This document shows, one piece after another, positions 27,616-36,054 of a stretch of DNA of 64,000 bases (position 1 is the stretch's first letter; each line of letters opens with the position of its first letter). Both the position numbers and the translations under genes were made by a program. Source of the stretch: Pseudomonas frederiksbergensis (GTDB taxonomy: Bacteria > Pseudomonadota > Gammaproteobacteria > Pseudomonadales > Pseudomonadaceae); NCBI RefSeq assembly GCF_000802155.2, contig NZ_JQGJ02000011.1:62001-126000 (forward strand). The letters run 5' to 3'. The notes beneath the pieces are model-generated. The model was given only the letters and a program-made list of their open reading frames with translations, ran no database searches and was not told where the DNA came from.

Positions 27616-29426
27616 ACACTACGGTCCTCGGACGGTTGCAGGCTCACCCCAGGCGCGCCCGCGCGCAATTTCAGGGTAATCAGGGCGCCGCCTTCCTTGT
27701 GGTTGGCGAATAGCAATTCGCCGCCGAAGGCGCGCATCAGGGTGTCGCAGATTGCCAGCCCCAGGCCAAGGCCTTGAGTGCGGGTCTTGGTGGTGTAGAA
27801 CGGCTCGCCGGCGCGACCAAGGGCTTCCATGCAAAACCCCGGGCCGTTATCGCGAATGTACAGGTTGACGCCGGTTTCGGTCGCCTGGGCACTGAGCCAG
27901 AGTCTACGCGGCGGACCTTTTTCAGTCAGGGCATCCAGCGCATTGGCCAGCAGGTTGCCCAGCACTTGGCGCAGGCGCGTTTCGCCGGCTTCGACCCACA
28001 GGGTGGCGGCCGGCAGGTCACGAATCAGCTCCACTTCCATGCTGCGCCGACGTTTGGCGAGCAAGGCCAGGGCATCGTCCAGCGCCGGTTGCAGCGCGAC
28101 GCTTTCCGGGGCGTGGCGGTCGCGGCGGGCGAAGGCGCGCAGATGAGCGATGATCGATGCCATGCGTCCGGTCAGTTCGTTGATCAGCTTGAGGTTGCCA
28201 CGGGCGTCATCCGTGCGCTGGTGATCGAGCAGTATTTCGGCGTTTTCGGCATAGCTTCTAATCGCTGCCAACGGCTGGTTGAGTTCGTGGCTGATGCTGG
28301 CCGACATGGTGCCGAGCGCGGACAACTTGCCGGCTTGCACCAGGTCATCCTGGGCACGGACCAATTCCTGTTGGGCGTGCTCGCGCTCCAGCACCTCTTG
28401 CTTGAGCCGACGGTTAAGGCCTTCCAGGTCGCTGGTGCGTTCCGCGACCCGACCCTCCAGTTCGTGACGAGCCTTGGCCTCGAAGGCGATTCGTTCCAGG
28501 TAATGGCGCCTGCGTTGCATCATCAGCCCGAGCAACAACATCAAGACCAGCAACGCCGCGCCGCCGATGACGACCACCGTGCGTACCGGGCGGTCAATCA
28601 GCGTGCGTGGCGCCAGGATGCTGACGTTCCAGCCTGTCTCTTCGATGGCCTGGGTCTGGGTCAGCCAGGCGCTGGGGTCCAGGTTGAGCGGCTTGGGATC
28701 GCGGGTTGGGTAGGGTTGTATCGCGCTGATCGCCTTGCTCTCCGCTTCGCCCAAGGGCCGCGTCGAGCGGAAGCGCCATTCCTGGCGCGAGGTGAGAATG
28801 ACTACGCCGTTGTGGTCGGTCACCAGGAGCTGTTCGGGGGTCTTGCCCCACAGGCTCTCGGTGTGGTCCAGGTCAACCTTGACCACCAATACGCCAATCA
28901 CTTTTTCGCGATCGCGTACGGCGGCGGCGAAAAAATAACCGCGCTTGCCCGATGTGGTGCCCAGGCCGAAAAAACGTCCCAGGCGCCCGGCCATGGCCTC
29001 GATGTAGTAAGGGCGAAAGGCAAAATTGCGACCGACGAAGCTGTCGTGCTTGTCCCAGTTCGAGGCGGCCAGGGTCTTGCCCGTGGCATCCATCAGGTAC
29101 ATGACTTCGGCCCCCGTCTGGGCGCTGATATTTTTCAGCAGCCGGTTGGCATTGCCCTGGGTCACGCCATCGTCCGGTGCCGACAGGGCTGCGCGCAGGG
29201 CCGGCAGTTCGCCGAGTATCTGCGGCAGCACTTCATAGCGATGCAGGGTGCCCAGCAGGTTGGCGACGTAGAGATCGAGTGTCTGGCGGTTCTGGCCGGC
29301 CAGCTCACTGCGGTAATACCGCTCGGCCAGATGCTCCAGTGGCCACAACAATGGCGCCAGGCACAATGCGAGCAACGCCAGGCTGCGCCAACGGGGTCTG
29401 CGGGGGAGGGTGGAATTCATGAGCAT
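27612..29426 (-). CDS. dctB: C4-dicarboxylate sensor kinase DctB
   Basis: A 604-aa membrane sensor kinase. A first transmembrane segment is at residues 15-32 (SLALLALCLAPLLWPLEH). A periplasmic double PAS-like (dCache) domain follows (GYFFAAAVRDREKVIGVLVV), then a second membrane segment near 285-305 (TVVVIGGAALLVLMLLLGLMM), a coiled coil, the H box SASISHELNQPLAAIRSYAE and the ATPase domain (DNGPGF, then GLGLGLAICDTL). It should sense dicarboxylates such as succinate and phosphorylate DctD. An AGG lies 6 nt upstream of the first ATG, 29426. Confidence 0.92.
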   Translation of the reverse strand: MLMNSTLPRRPRWRSLALLALCLAPLLWPLEHLAERYYRSELAGQNRQTLDLYVANLLGTLHRYEVLPQILGELPALRAALSAPDDGVTQGNANRLLKNISAQTGAEVMYLMDATGKTLAASNWDKHDSFVGRNFAFRPYYIEAMAGRLGRFFGLGTTSGKRGYFFAAAVRDREKVIGVLVVKVDLDHTESLWGKTPEQLLVTDHNGVVILTSRQEWRFRSTRPLGEAESKAISAIQPYPTRDPKPLNLDPSAWLTQTQAIEETGWNVSILAPRTLIDRPVRTVVVIGGAALLVLMLLLGLMMQRRRHYLERIAFEAKARHELEGRVAERTSDLEGLNRRLKQEVLEREHAQQELVRAQDDLVQAGKLSALGTMSASISHELNQPLAAIRSYAENAEILLDHQRTDDARGNLKLINELTGRMASIIAHLRAFARRDRHAPESVALQPALDDALALLAKRRRSMEVELIRDLPAATLWVEAGETRLRQVLGNLLANALDALTEKGPPRRLWLSAQATETGVNLYIRDNGPGFCMEALGRAGEPFYTTKTRTQGLGLGLAICDTLMRAFGGELLFANHKEGGALITLKLRAGAPGVSLQPSEDRSV

Positions 29427-29481
29427 CGGGCGCCTGTGGTAACAGACGCATTATGCCTAGGACACGGGCGAACGTCTTCGA

Positions 29482-30030
29482 TCAGGCGAAGACCTCGGCA
29501 TGCTCGAGCGTTGCAGCGGCCAGATCCTTGGCAGACAGTTGTGGCTGGATGTCACCCAGTTGCCAATCGATGTTCAAGGTGGGGTCATTCCACAACAGGC
29601 TGCGTTCCGACGTCGGGTCGTAGTAGTGGGTTGTCTTGTAGAGAAACTCGGCGAACTCGCTCAAGACCACAAAGCCATGGGCGAATCCTGGCGGTACCCA
29701 GAGTTGGCGGTGATTATCGGCGCTGAGGCGCACCGCGACCCATTTGCCGAAATGCGCTGAGCTGCGACGAATATCGACTGCCACGTCGAGCACTTCGCCA
29801 GCGGTCACGCGGACGAGCTTGCCCTGGGTGTTTTGCAGTTGGTAATGCAGGCCTCGCAACACGCCTTTCTGCGAGCGGGAATGATTGTCCTGAACGAACT
29901 CCGTGTCGATGCCCGTCGCGTCCTTGAAAGCCTTGGCATTGAAACTTTCATAAAAAAAACCGCGCTCGTCACCAAATACCTTGGGTTCGATGATCAGGAC
30001 ACCGGGGAGATCGGTGGCGATGACATTCAT
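29482..30030 (-). CDS. rmlC: dTDP-4-dehydrorhamnose 3,5-epimerase
   Basis: A 182-aa RmlC cupin epimerase in the dTDP-L-rhamnose pathway for surface polysaccharide. It shows the family motifs PKVFGDERGFFYES, DNHSRSQKGVLRGLHYQ (catalytic His in RGLHYQ), VDIRRSSAHFGKW and WVPPGFAHGFVVLSE. The companion genes rmlA, rmlB and rmlD are not in the window near it, so here it stands alone between dctB and the kinase-aminotransferase gene. Confidence 0.93.
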   Translation of the reverse strand: MNVIATDLPGVLIIEPKVFGDERGFFYESFNAKAFKDATGIDTEFVQDNHSRSQKGVLRGLHYQLQNTQGKLVRVTAGEVLDVAVDIRRSSAHFGKWVAVRLSADNHRQLWVPPGFAHGFVVLSEFAEFLYKTTHYYDPTSERSLLWNDPTLNIDWQLGDIQPQLSAKDLAAATLEHAEVFA

Positions 30031-30178
30031 GGTGTGTCTCCGGTAAGCCAGGGTTCAAAAAGACCATTCTTGCCCAAAGGGCAGGGCGGCGCGAGCCCTG
30101 GCTGAAAAGAGGGGTTGCTAATCCCCTGGCTCAGTGGCGAGATAAGCATCCAAAACAAAACCACTCAGGGGTCGTTGT

Positions 30179-33091
30179 ATGCCGCTCGCTACGTTGGTTC
30201 ACCGTGCCAGTTTGCCAAGCCCACAGATCAGCGCCGAACAGGCGTTGGTGCTGCTGCGCTCGAATTACGGACTCAGCGGCGACCTGCGACCCCTCGGCAG
30301 CCACCAGGATCTGAACTACCGCGTCGATAGCGAACGCGGCCGGTTTGTGCTGAAGATTTGCCACGGCGACTACGCCATCGAGGAACTCCAGGCCCAGCAT
30401 GCCGCCCTGAAGGCGCTTGCCGGGCACGGCGCGGTGAAGGTGCCAGCGGTTATTGCCGCCAGTAACGGCCAGGATCTGCTGACGCTCGAAGTCGCCGGGC
30501 AGACGGTCCATGTACGCCTGCTGGAGTACATTGACGGCCAATCCCTGACTCAACTCAAGCACCTTACCCCAGACCTGGTGACCGGGCTGGGACGGCTGTG
30601 CGCGCAGATGAACCTTGCCCTTGCCGCCTTCGACCATCCGGGCCTGGAGCGCACCCTGCAATGGGATGCGCGCCATGCGCCGGCCTTGATCGACCACCTG
30701 CTTCCCGTCATCCAGGACGATCGCCGACGCCAGTTGATCGCCGAAGTCGCGCAACAGGCCGAACGGCGCTTGTTGCCACTCAAGGCCAGCCTGCCGGTAC
30801 AGGCGATCCACATGGACATCACGGATGACAACGTGGTCTGGCAGCGCGACACCCAGCGCCAGTGGCAAATGCAGGGTGTGATTGATTTTGGCGACTTGGT
30901 CCGCACCTGGCGCATCACCGACCTCTCGGTGACGTGTGCGGCCCTGCTGCATCATGCCGACGGCGATCCGTTTTTCATCCTGCCCGCGATCCAGGCCTAT
31001 CACTCGGCCAATCCGTTGCAGCGCGAAGAACTCCTGGCGCTCTGGCCGTTGATCGTGACCCGCGCCGCCGTGCTGGTACTCAGCGGCGAACAACAAGTGG
31101 CTATCGATCCGGATAATCAATATTCCCGCGCCAATCTCGAACATGAATGGGAAATCTTCAACGTCGCCCATTCCGTCCCGCTTGAGTTGATGGAGGCGGC
31201 GATACTCAGCGCCGCCGGCCATCGCCCGCCGTCCATCGCCAACGAGGGCTTTGCGCCGCTGCTGCCGACGCTGGTCGGGCGTGATTTCGCCCTGATTGAC
31301 CTGGGCGTGCTCAGCCCGCATTTCGAGGCCGGCAACTGGGAGCAGGCGGGGATCGACCAGCGTCTGTTGAGCGAAGCCGCCGCTGTGCACGGTTTGGCGG
31401 CCAGCCGTTACGGCCAGTACCGCTTGTCCCGCACCCGGCCGGACAGCGCCATCGAGCCCGATACTTATCCGTTGCACGTCGAATTGCATGTGCCGCAAGG
31501 CACACCACTGGAGTCGCCCTTCGCCGGCATGGTGCACAAGGATGCCGACGGCCTGCTGCGGCTCGACGGCCCGCAGTTGAGCGTGCGCCTGTGGGGCGTG
31601 GCATCGTCGCTGCTGCCAGGGGCCGCGCTGGTCAAGGGGCAGATAATCGGGGAGGTGGCCGGGCCGTTGCGGGTCCAACTGTGCCGGGGCGCGCATTTGA
31701 ATCCTCCGCTGTTCTGCTCGCCGTCGCGGGCGCAAGCGTGGCAGGCGCTCTGCCCGTCGCCTGCGGCCTTGCTGGGGCTGGCTTGCGAGGCCGAGCCGGA
31801 AATCGATGCCGAGGCGCTGCGGGCCCGTCGCGATGCGAGTTTTGCCCGCTCGCAGAAGCACTACTATGTCGACCCGCCGCGCATCGAACGCGGCTGGCGC
31901 AATCACCTGATCGACATGCAGGGCCGCTCCTACCTCGACATGCTCAATAACGTCGCGGTGCTGGGTCATGGTCATCCGCGCATGGCGGCGGTGGCTGCCC
32001 GGCAATGGTCGCTGCTCAATACCAACTCGCGCTTCCACTATGCGGCGATCGCCGAGTTTTCCGAGCGCCTGCTGGCGCTGGCGCCGTCGAACATGGACCG
32101 GGTGTTCCTGGTCAACAGCGGCACCGAGGCCAACGACCTGGCGATCCGCCTGGCCTGGGCTTATAGCGGCGGACGCGACATGCTCAGCGTGCTGGAGGCC
32201 TATCACGGTTGGTCGGTGGCGGCGGACGCGGTCTCGACGTCCATCGCCGACAACCCCCAGGCCCTCAGCAGTCGTCCGGACTGGGTGCACCCGGTGACAG
32301 CGCCGAACACTTATCGCGGTGAGTTCCGCGGGGTCGACAGTGCGCCAGACTACGTGCGCAGCGTCGAGCACAACCTGGCAAAGATCGCCGAGCAGAAACG
32401 CCAGCTCGCCGGCTTCATTTGCGAGCCGGTGTATGGCAATGCCGGCGGCATCGCCCTGCCGCCGGGCTACCTGAAACAGGTATATGCCATGGTGCGCGAG
32501 CGTGGCGGCGTTTGCATCGCCGACGAAGTGCAGGTTGGCTACGGGCGCATGGGCGAGTTCTTCTGGGGCTTCGAGGAGCAAGGGGTGGTGCCGGACATCA
32601 TCACCATGGCCAAGGGCATGGGCAACGGCCAGCCGTTGGGAGCCGTCATCACCCGTCGGGAGATCGCCGAGGCGCTGGAAGCCGAAGGGTATTTCTTCTC
32701 CTCCGCAGGCGGCAGCCCGGTCAGTTGCCGGATCGGCATGGCCGTGCTGGATGTCATGGAGGAGGAAAACCTCTGGGAGAACGCCCGGGTGGTCGGTGGC
32801 CATTTCAAAGCCCGGCTGGAAGCGTTGATCGACCAGTATCCCTTGGTCGGAGCGGTGCATGGTTCGGGCTTTTACCTGGGCGTGGAGCTGATCCGCAACC
32901 GCGACACCCTGGAGCCGGCCACCGAGGAAACCACGGCGCTGTGCAATCGCTTGCGCGAGTTGGGCATCTTCATGCAACCGACCGGTGACTACCTGAACAT
33001 CCTCAAAATCAAGCCACCAATGGTCACTTCGCGGCAAAGCGTGGATTTCTTCGTCGATATGCTGGCGAAGGTGTTGGAGGAGGGGCTGTAG
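30179..33091 (+). CDS. kinase-M23-like-class III aminotransferase fusion
   Basis: A 970-aa three-part protein. Residues 1-340 are an APH-type small-molecule kinase (HMDITDDN at 211-218, DFGD at 236-239). About 430-530 resemble a degenerate M23/lipoyl-like beta domain (HVELHVPQGTPLESPFAG). From 545 on is a class III PLP aminotransferase fold (NVAVLGHGHPRM; Lys812 in TMAKGMGNG). Kinase plus aminotransferase-fold partners are known as separate enzymes in animals: 5-hydroxylysine kinase with 5-phosphohydroxylysine phospho-lyase, or phosphoethanolamine phospho-lyase. By analogy this protein may phosphorylate an amino alcohol or hydroxy-diamine and eliminate phosphate. The neighbouring aguB and aguA point to polyamine-type substrates. 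Inference only; plain transamination is possible. Confidence 0.85.
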   Translation: MPLATLVHRASLPSPQISAEQALVLLRSNYGLSGDLRPLGSHQDLNYRVDSERGRFVLKICHGDYAIEELQAQHAALKALAGHGAVKVPAVIAASNGQDLLTLEVAGQTVHVRLLEYIDGQSLTQLKHLTPDLVTGLGRLCAQMNLALAAFDHPGLERTLQWDARHAPALIDHLLPVIQDDRRRQLIAEVAQQAERRLLPLKASLPVQAIHMDITDDNVVWQRDTQRQWQMQGVIDFGDLVRTWRITDLSVTCAALLHHADGDPFFILPAIQAYHSANPLQREELLALWPLIVTRAAVLVLSGEQQVAIDPDNQYSRANLEHEWEIFNVAHSVPLELMEAAILSAAGHRPPSIANEGFAPLLPTLVGRDFALIDLGVLSPHFEAGNWEQAGIDQRLLSEAAAVHGLAASRYGQYRLSRTRPDSAIEPDTYPLHVELHVPQGTPLESPFAGMVHKDADGLLRLDGPQLSVRLWGVASSLLPGAALVKGQIIGEVAGPLRVQLCRGAHLNPPLFCSPSRAQAWQALCPSPAALLGLACEAEPEIDAEALRARRDASFARSQKHYYVDPPRIERGWRNHLIDMQGRSYLDMLNNVAVLGHGHPRMAAVAARQWSLLNTNSRFHYAAIAEFSERLLALAPSNMDRVFLVNSGTEANDLAIRLAWAYSGGRDMLSVLEAYHGWSVAADAVSTSIADNPQALSSRPDWVHPVTAPNTYRGEFRGVDSAPDYVRSVEHNLAKIAEQKRQLAGFICEPVYGNAGGIALPPGYLKQVYAMVRERGGVCIADEVQVGYGRMGEFFWGFEEQGVVPDIITMAKGMGNGQPLGAVITRREIAEALEAEGYFFSSAGGSPVSCRIGMAVLDVMEEENLWENARVVGGHFKARLEALIDQYPLVGAVHGSGFYLGVELIRNRDTLEPATEETTALCNRLRELGIFMQPTGDYLNILKIKPPMVTSRQSVDFFVDMLAKVLEEGL

Positions 33092-33115
33092 CCCTTTTCC
33101 GCGCTGACGGTATTC

Positions 33116-33147
33116 CCTGTGGGAGCGAGCAGGCTCGCTCCCACAGG
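33116..33147. repeat. REP palindrome
   Basis: CCTGTGGGAGCGAGC...GCTCGCTCCCACAGG: near-perfect inverted repeat, directly after the stop of the fusion gene; possible terminator or mRNA-stabilising element. Confidence 0.85.
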
Positions 33148-33281
33148 TTTTTCGGTGTTCTTGAAGTCGATTTTTGTCGGCATTCTAAGCGTAAATTAGC
33201 AGCTTGTTGATTTTCTCCACTTTAAAAGCCGATTTTTATCGGCTATAAAGGCGTCTCTGTCCATCGCCCAGGAGATGAATC

Positions 33282-34160
33282 ATGAGTCGTATCGTCACCG
33301 TAGCCGCTACTCAAATGGCCTGTTCCTGGGATCTCGAAGCCAATATCGAGACCGCCGAGAAGCTGGTTCGCCAGGCTGCTGCCCAAGGCGCGCAGATTAT
33401 CCTTATCCAGGAATTGTTCGAGGCGCCGTACTTCTGCCAGAAGCCGAACCCGGACTACATGCAGTTGGCGACCTCGGTTGACGACAACGTTGCCATCAAG
33501 CATTTCCAGAAAATCGCCGAAGAGCTGCAGGTTGTGTTACCCATCAGTTTTTTTGAACTGGCCGGCCGCGCGCGCTTCAACAGTATTGCGATCATCGATG
33601 CCGATGGGCGGAACCTGGGCGTGTACCGCAAGAGCCATATCCCGGACGGCCCCGGCTACCATGAGAAGTACTACTTCAACCCTGGCGACACCGGTTTCAA
33701 GGTTTGGAATACGCGCTACGCAAAGATCGGCGTAGGCATCTGCTGGGATCAGTGGTTCCCGGAATGCGCCCGCAGCATGGCGCTGCAAGGCGCGGAAATC
33801 CTGTTGTACCCGACCGCCATCGGCAGCGAGCCGCACGACAAGACCATCTCGTCGCGTGATCACTGGCAACGCGTGCAGCAAGGCCATGCGGGTGCCAACC
33901 TGATGCCGCTGGTGGCCAGCAATCGCATCGGCAACGAAGAGCAGGATGGCTACGACATTACGTTTTACGGCTCGTCGTTCATCGCCAATCAGTATGGCGA
34001 GAAAGTCCAGGAACTGAACGAAACCGAAGAAGGTGTGCGGGTGCACAGCTTCGACCTCGACGAGCTGGAACACATTCGCAGTGCCTGGGGCACTTTTCGT
34101 GATCGGCGGCCGAACCTGTACGGCGCGATCAAAACCCTCGACGGCTCACTGGAGTCCTGA
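33282..34160 (+). CDS. aguB: N-carbamoylputrescine amidohydrolase
   Basis: A 292-aa carbon-nitrogen hydrolase (nitrilase superfamily). The catalytic triad is readable: Glu44 in LIQELFEAPYF, Lys117 in VYRKSHIPDGPGYHEK and Cys154 in GICWDQWFPE. It converts N-carbamoylputrescine to putrescine, CO2 and ammonia, completing agmatine breakdown. AGGAG precedes the ATG. aguA follows 3 bp downstream, giving the two consecutive steps in one operon. Confidence 0.95.
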   Translation: MSRIVTVAATQMACSWDLEANIETAEKLVRQAAAQGAQIILIQELFEAPYFCQKPNPDYMQLATSVDDNVAIKHFQKIAEELQVVLPISFFELAGRARFNSIAIIDADGRNLGVYRKSHIPDGPGYHEKYYFNPGDTGFKVWNTRYAKIGVGICWDQWFPECARSMALQGAEILLYPTAIGSEPHDKTISSRDHWQRVQQGHAGANLMPLVASNRIGNEEQDGYDITFYGSSFIANQYGEKVQELNETEEGVRVHSFDLDELEHIRSAWGTFRDRRPNLYGAIKTLDGSLES

Positions 34161-34163
34161 TTG

Positions 34164-35270
34164 ATGACAACTTTGCACAGCACTCCGCGCGCGGATGGTT
34201 TCCACATGCCTGCCGAGTGGGCAACCCAGACCCAGGTCTGGATGATCTGGCCCGAGCGCCCGGACAATTGGCGCCTGGGCGGCAAGCCGGCGCAGGCCGC
34301 CCATGTAGCGGTTGCTAAGGCCATCGCCCGCTTCGAACCGGTGACCGTGGCGGTGTCCGCCGCGCAATATGAAAACGCCCGGGCGCGCCTCGATGTACCG
34401 AATATCCGCCTGGTGGAAATGTCCAGCGACGACGCGTGGGTCCGGGACACCGGCCCGACGTTTGTCATCAACGACAACGGCGAAGTACGCGGCGTCGATT
34501 GGGATTTCAACGCCTGGGGTGGGTTCGACGGTGGCTTGTATTCGCCGTGGAACCGCGATTCGCAAGTGGCCGGCAAGATTCTCGAGATCGAGCGCAGCCC
34601 GCGTTATCGCACCGAAGGTTTTGTGTTGGAAGGCGGCTCGATCCATGTCGACGGTGAAGGCACCGTGATCACCACCGAGGAATGCCTGCTCAACCGCAAT
34701 CGCAACCCGCACATGAGCCGCGAAGAGATCGAGGCGGTGCTCAGCGCCCAATTGGCTGTGGATAAAGTCATCTGGCTACCGGACGGTCTGTTCAATGATG
34801 AAACCGACGGCCATGTGGATAACTTCTGCTGCTACGTGCGCCCGGGTGAAGTATTGCTCGCCTGGACCGACGACCCGCAAGACCCGAACTACGCTCGCTG
34901 CCACGCGGCAATGAATGTCCTGCAAAACAGCACTGACGCCAAGGGCCGCCCGTTCACAGTGCATAAAATGCCGATTCCCGGGCCGTTGTACGCCACCGAG
35001 CAAGAATGTGCCGGTGTGGACGCGGTTGAAGGTTCCCAGGAGCGCAATCCGAGCGTGCGCCTGGCCGGTTCCTATGTGAACTTCTTGATCGTCAACGGCG
35101 GCATCATCGCGCCGAGTTTCGATGACCCGCTGGACGGGCCGGCCCGGGACCTGCTGCAAAGCCTGTTTCCTGAGCACGAGGTGGTAATGGTGCCGGGTAG
35201 GGAACTGTTACTGGGAGGCGGGAATATCCATTGCCTTACCCAACAGCAACCGGCACCGCGCATAAAATGA
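34164..35270 (+). CDS. aguA: agmatine deiminase
   Basis: A 368-aa peptidyl-arginine-deiminase-fold enzyme that turns agmatine into N-carbamoylputrescine and ammonia. Visible motifs are DDAWVRDTGPTFV, NAWGGFDGGLYSPWNRD and the catalytic Cys357 in LLLGGGNIHCLTQQ. The start is the ATG at 34164, directly after a TTG that follows the aguB stop. A strong terminator lies at 35340. Confidence 0.95.
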   Translation: MTTLHSTPRADGFHMPAEWATQTQVWMIWPERPDNWRLGGKPAQAAHVAVAKAIARFEPVTVAVSAAQYENARARLDVPNIRLVEMSSDDAWVRDTGPTFVINDNGEVRGVDWDFNAWGGFDGGLYSPWNRDSQVAGKILEIERSPRYRTEGFVLEGGSIHVDGEGTVITTEECLLNRNRNPHMSREEIEAVLSAQLAVDKVIWLPDGLFNDETDGHVDNFCCYVRPGEVLLAWTDDPQDPNYARCHAAMNVLQNSTDAKGRPFTVHKMPIPGPLYATEQECAGVDAVEGSQERNPSVRLAGSYVNFLIVNGGIIAPSFDDPLDGPARDLLQSLFPEHEVVMVPGRELLLGGGNIHCLTQQQPAPRIK

Positions 35271-35339
35271 GTGGCGACGTAACAGCCAGGTGACATCAAT
35301 CGCAGCGGCTCTATCTCGGCGGTTTTGGATCCATGCTGG

Positions 35340-35374
35340 CAAGCCCGCGTCCTGATTGGGGCGCGGGCTTTTTT
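35340..35374 (+). terminator. intrinsic terminator after aguBA
   Basis: AAGCCCGCG-TCCTGATTGGGG-CGCGGGCTT followed by TTTT: a 9-bp GC-rich stem 70 bp past the aguA stop. Confidence 0.85.
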
Positions 35375-35512
35375 GCGCCTGGATGGCCGGCGACGCGATG
35401 ACATTGGCATAGCTCTTGTATCGTCATCCGGGCAGTTTCGGGGAGGGGAGCTGCGTTGTTTTGTCATAAACCTCGGATAGATTGGCCGCTCATCAACCAG
35501 GAGGGCGCTGGA

Positions 35513-35713
35513 ATGAACATGATAAGTGAGCGCGCATGCCATCCTTTGGCTGTAAATGGTGAGTCGCTTCAAGCCGTGGCGCAGTGGTTGAAGTCCAATG
35601 GGACGCGTCAGATCAGAGAGCCTGATCCGCGTCGGATGATCATGGAGCGCTACCCCGTTGGCCTGTTCAGCGAGGCGGAGCTGGAAGCGTTGTGGGACGT
35701 GATGCAAGGATAG
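35513..35713 (+). CDS. conserved small protein, 66 aa
   Basis: A short ORF with an excellent ribosome site (CCAGGAGGGCG 6 nt before the ATG) and its own terminator 20 bp past the stop. It has a basic mid-region (RQIREPDPRRMIMERYPVG) and an acidic end (LFSEAELEALWDVMQG). I recall similar unnamed small proteins in Pseudomonas, but no function is known to me. No signal peptide or membrane segment is seen. Frame, start and terminator together make it credible. Confidence 0.72.
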   Translation: MNMISERACHPLAVNGESLQAVAQWLKSNGTRQIREPDPRRMIMERYPVGLFSEAELEALWDVMQG

Positions 35714-35730
35714 AACTCAACGGATTGATA

Positions 35731-35763
35731 AAGGCGCTGCCCGAAAGGACGGCGCTTTTTTTA
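35731..35763 (+). terminator. intrinsic terminator of the small gene
   Basis: AAGGCGCTG-CCCGAAAGGA-CGGCGCTT then TTTTT, a short GC stem with a T-run, 20 bp after the 66-aa gene. Confidence 0.8.
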
Positions 35764-35921
35764 TGTCTGTTGGATTTCCTTGTGGTAGCTGGCTCCTAAA
35801 TGGATCTGTTCTTAGACGTTTTTCGCCTAATCCAAGATGATTCACGAAATTGACACAGGGTTCAGGGCGCGACTAGGATTCGCCCACGCCTGTGGCCAAC
35901 AGCCATGACTCTTAAATAATA

Positions 35922-35958
35922 AAAAGGCCCGACACGATGAACCGTGGGCGGGCCTTTT
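35922..35958. terminator. hairpin with flanking A/T runs upstream of porin gene
   Basis: AAAAGGCCCG...CGGGCCTTTT, perfect 10-bp arms around a 17-nt loop. It is placed about 95 bp before the porin ATG, so it could be a bidirectional terminator or an attenuator in the porin leader. Confidence 0.65.
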
Positions 35959-36054
35959 CATTATTTCCAGGAGCAAGAGTCCGAATAAAGAGCGCAAAAG
36001 CGCCATTCCGGTTGCCGGTTGCAGTGCGAATCAACCCGTACAAGGAAAATAATC

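Larger units (their letters stand above)
35714..36054 (+). other. intergenic region upstream of oprD-like gene
   Basis: A 341-bp gap. It holds the terminator at 35731, a second hairpin at 35922-35958 with 10-bp arms, and presumably the porin promoter. The stretch 35765-35915 shows no ORF or repeat that I can support. Confidence 0.55.

Noticed and set aside
30131..33037. A 968-codon minus-strand frame opposite the kinase-aminotransferase gene
   Set aside because: A shadow of a long GC-rich gene; the true frame shows all catalytic motifs.
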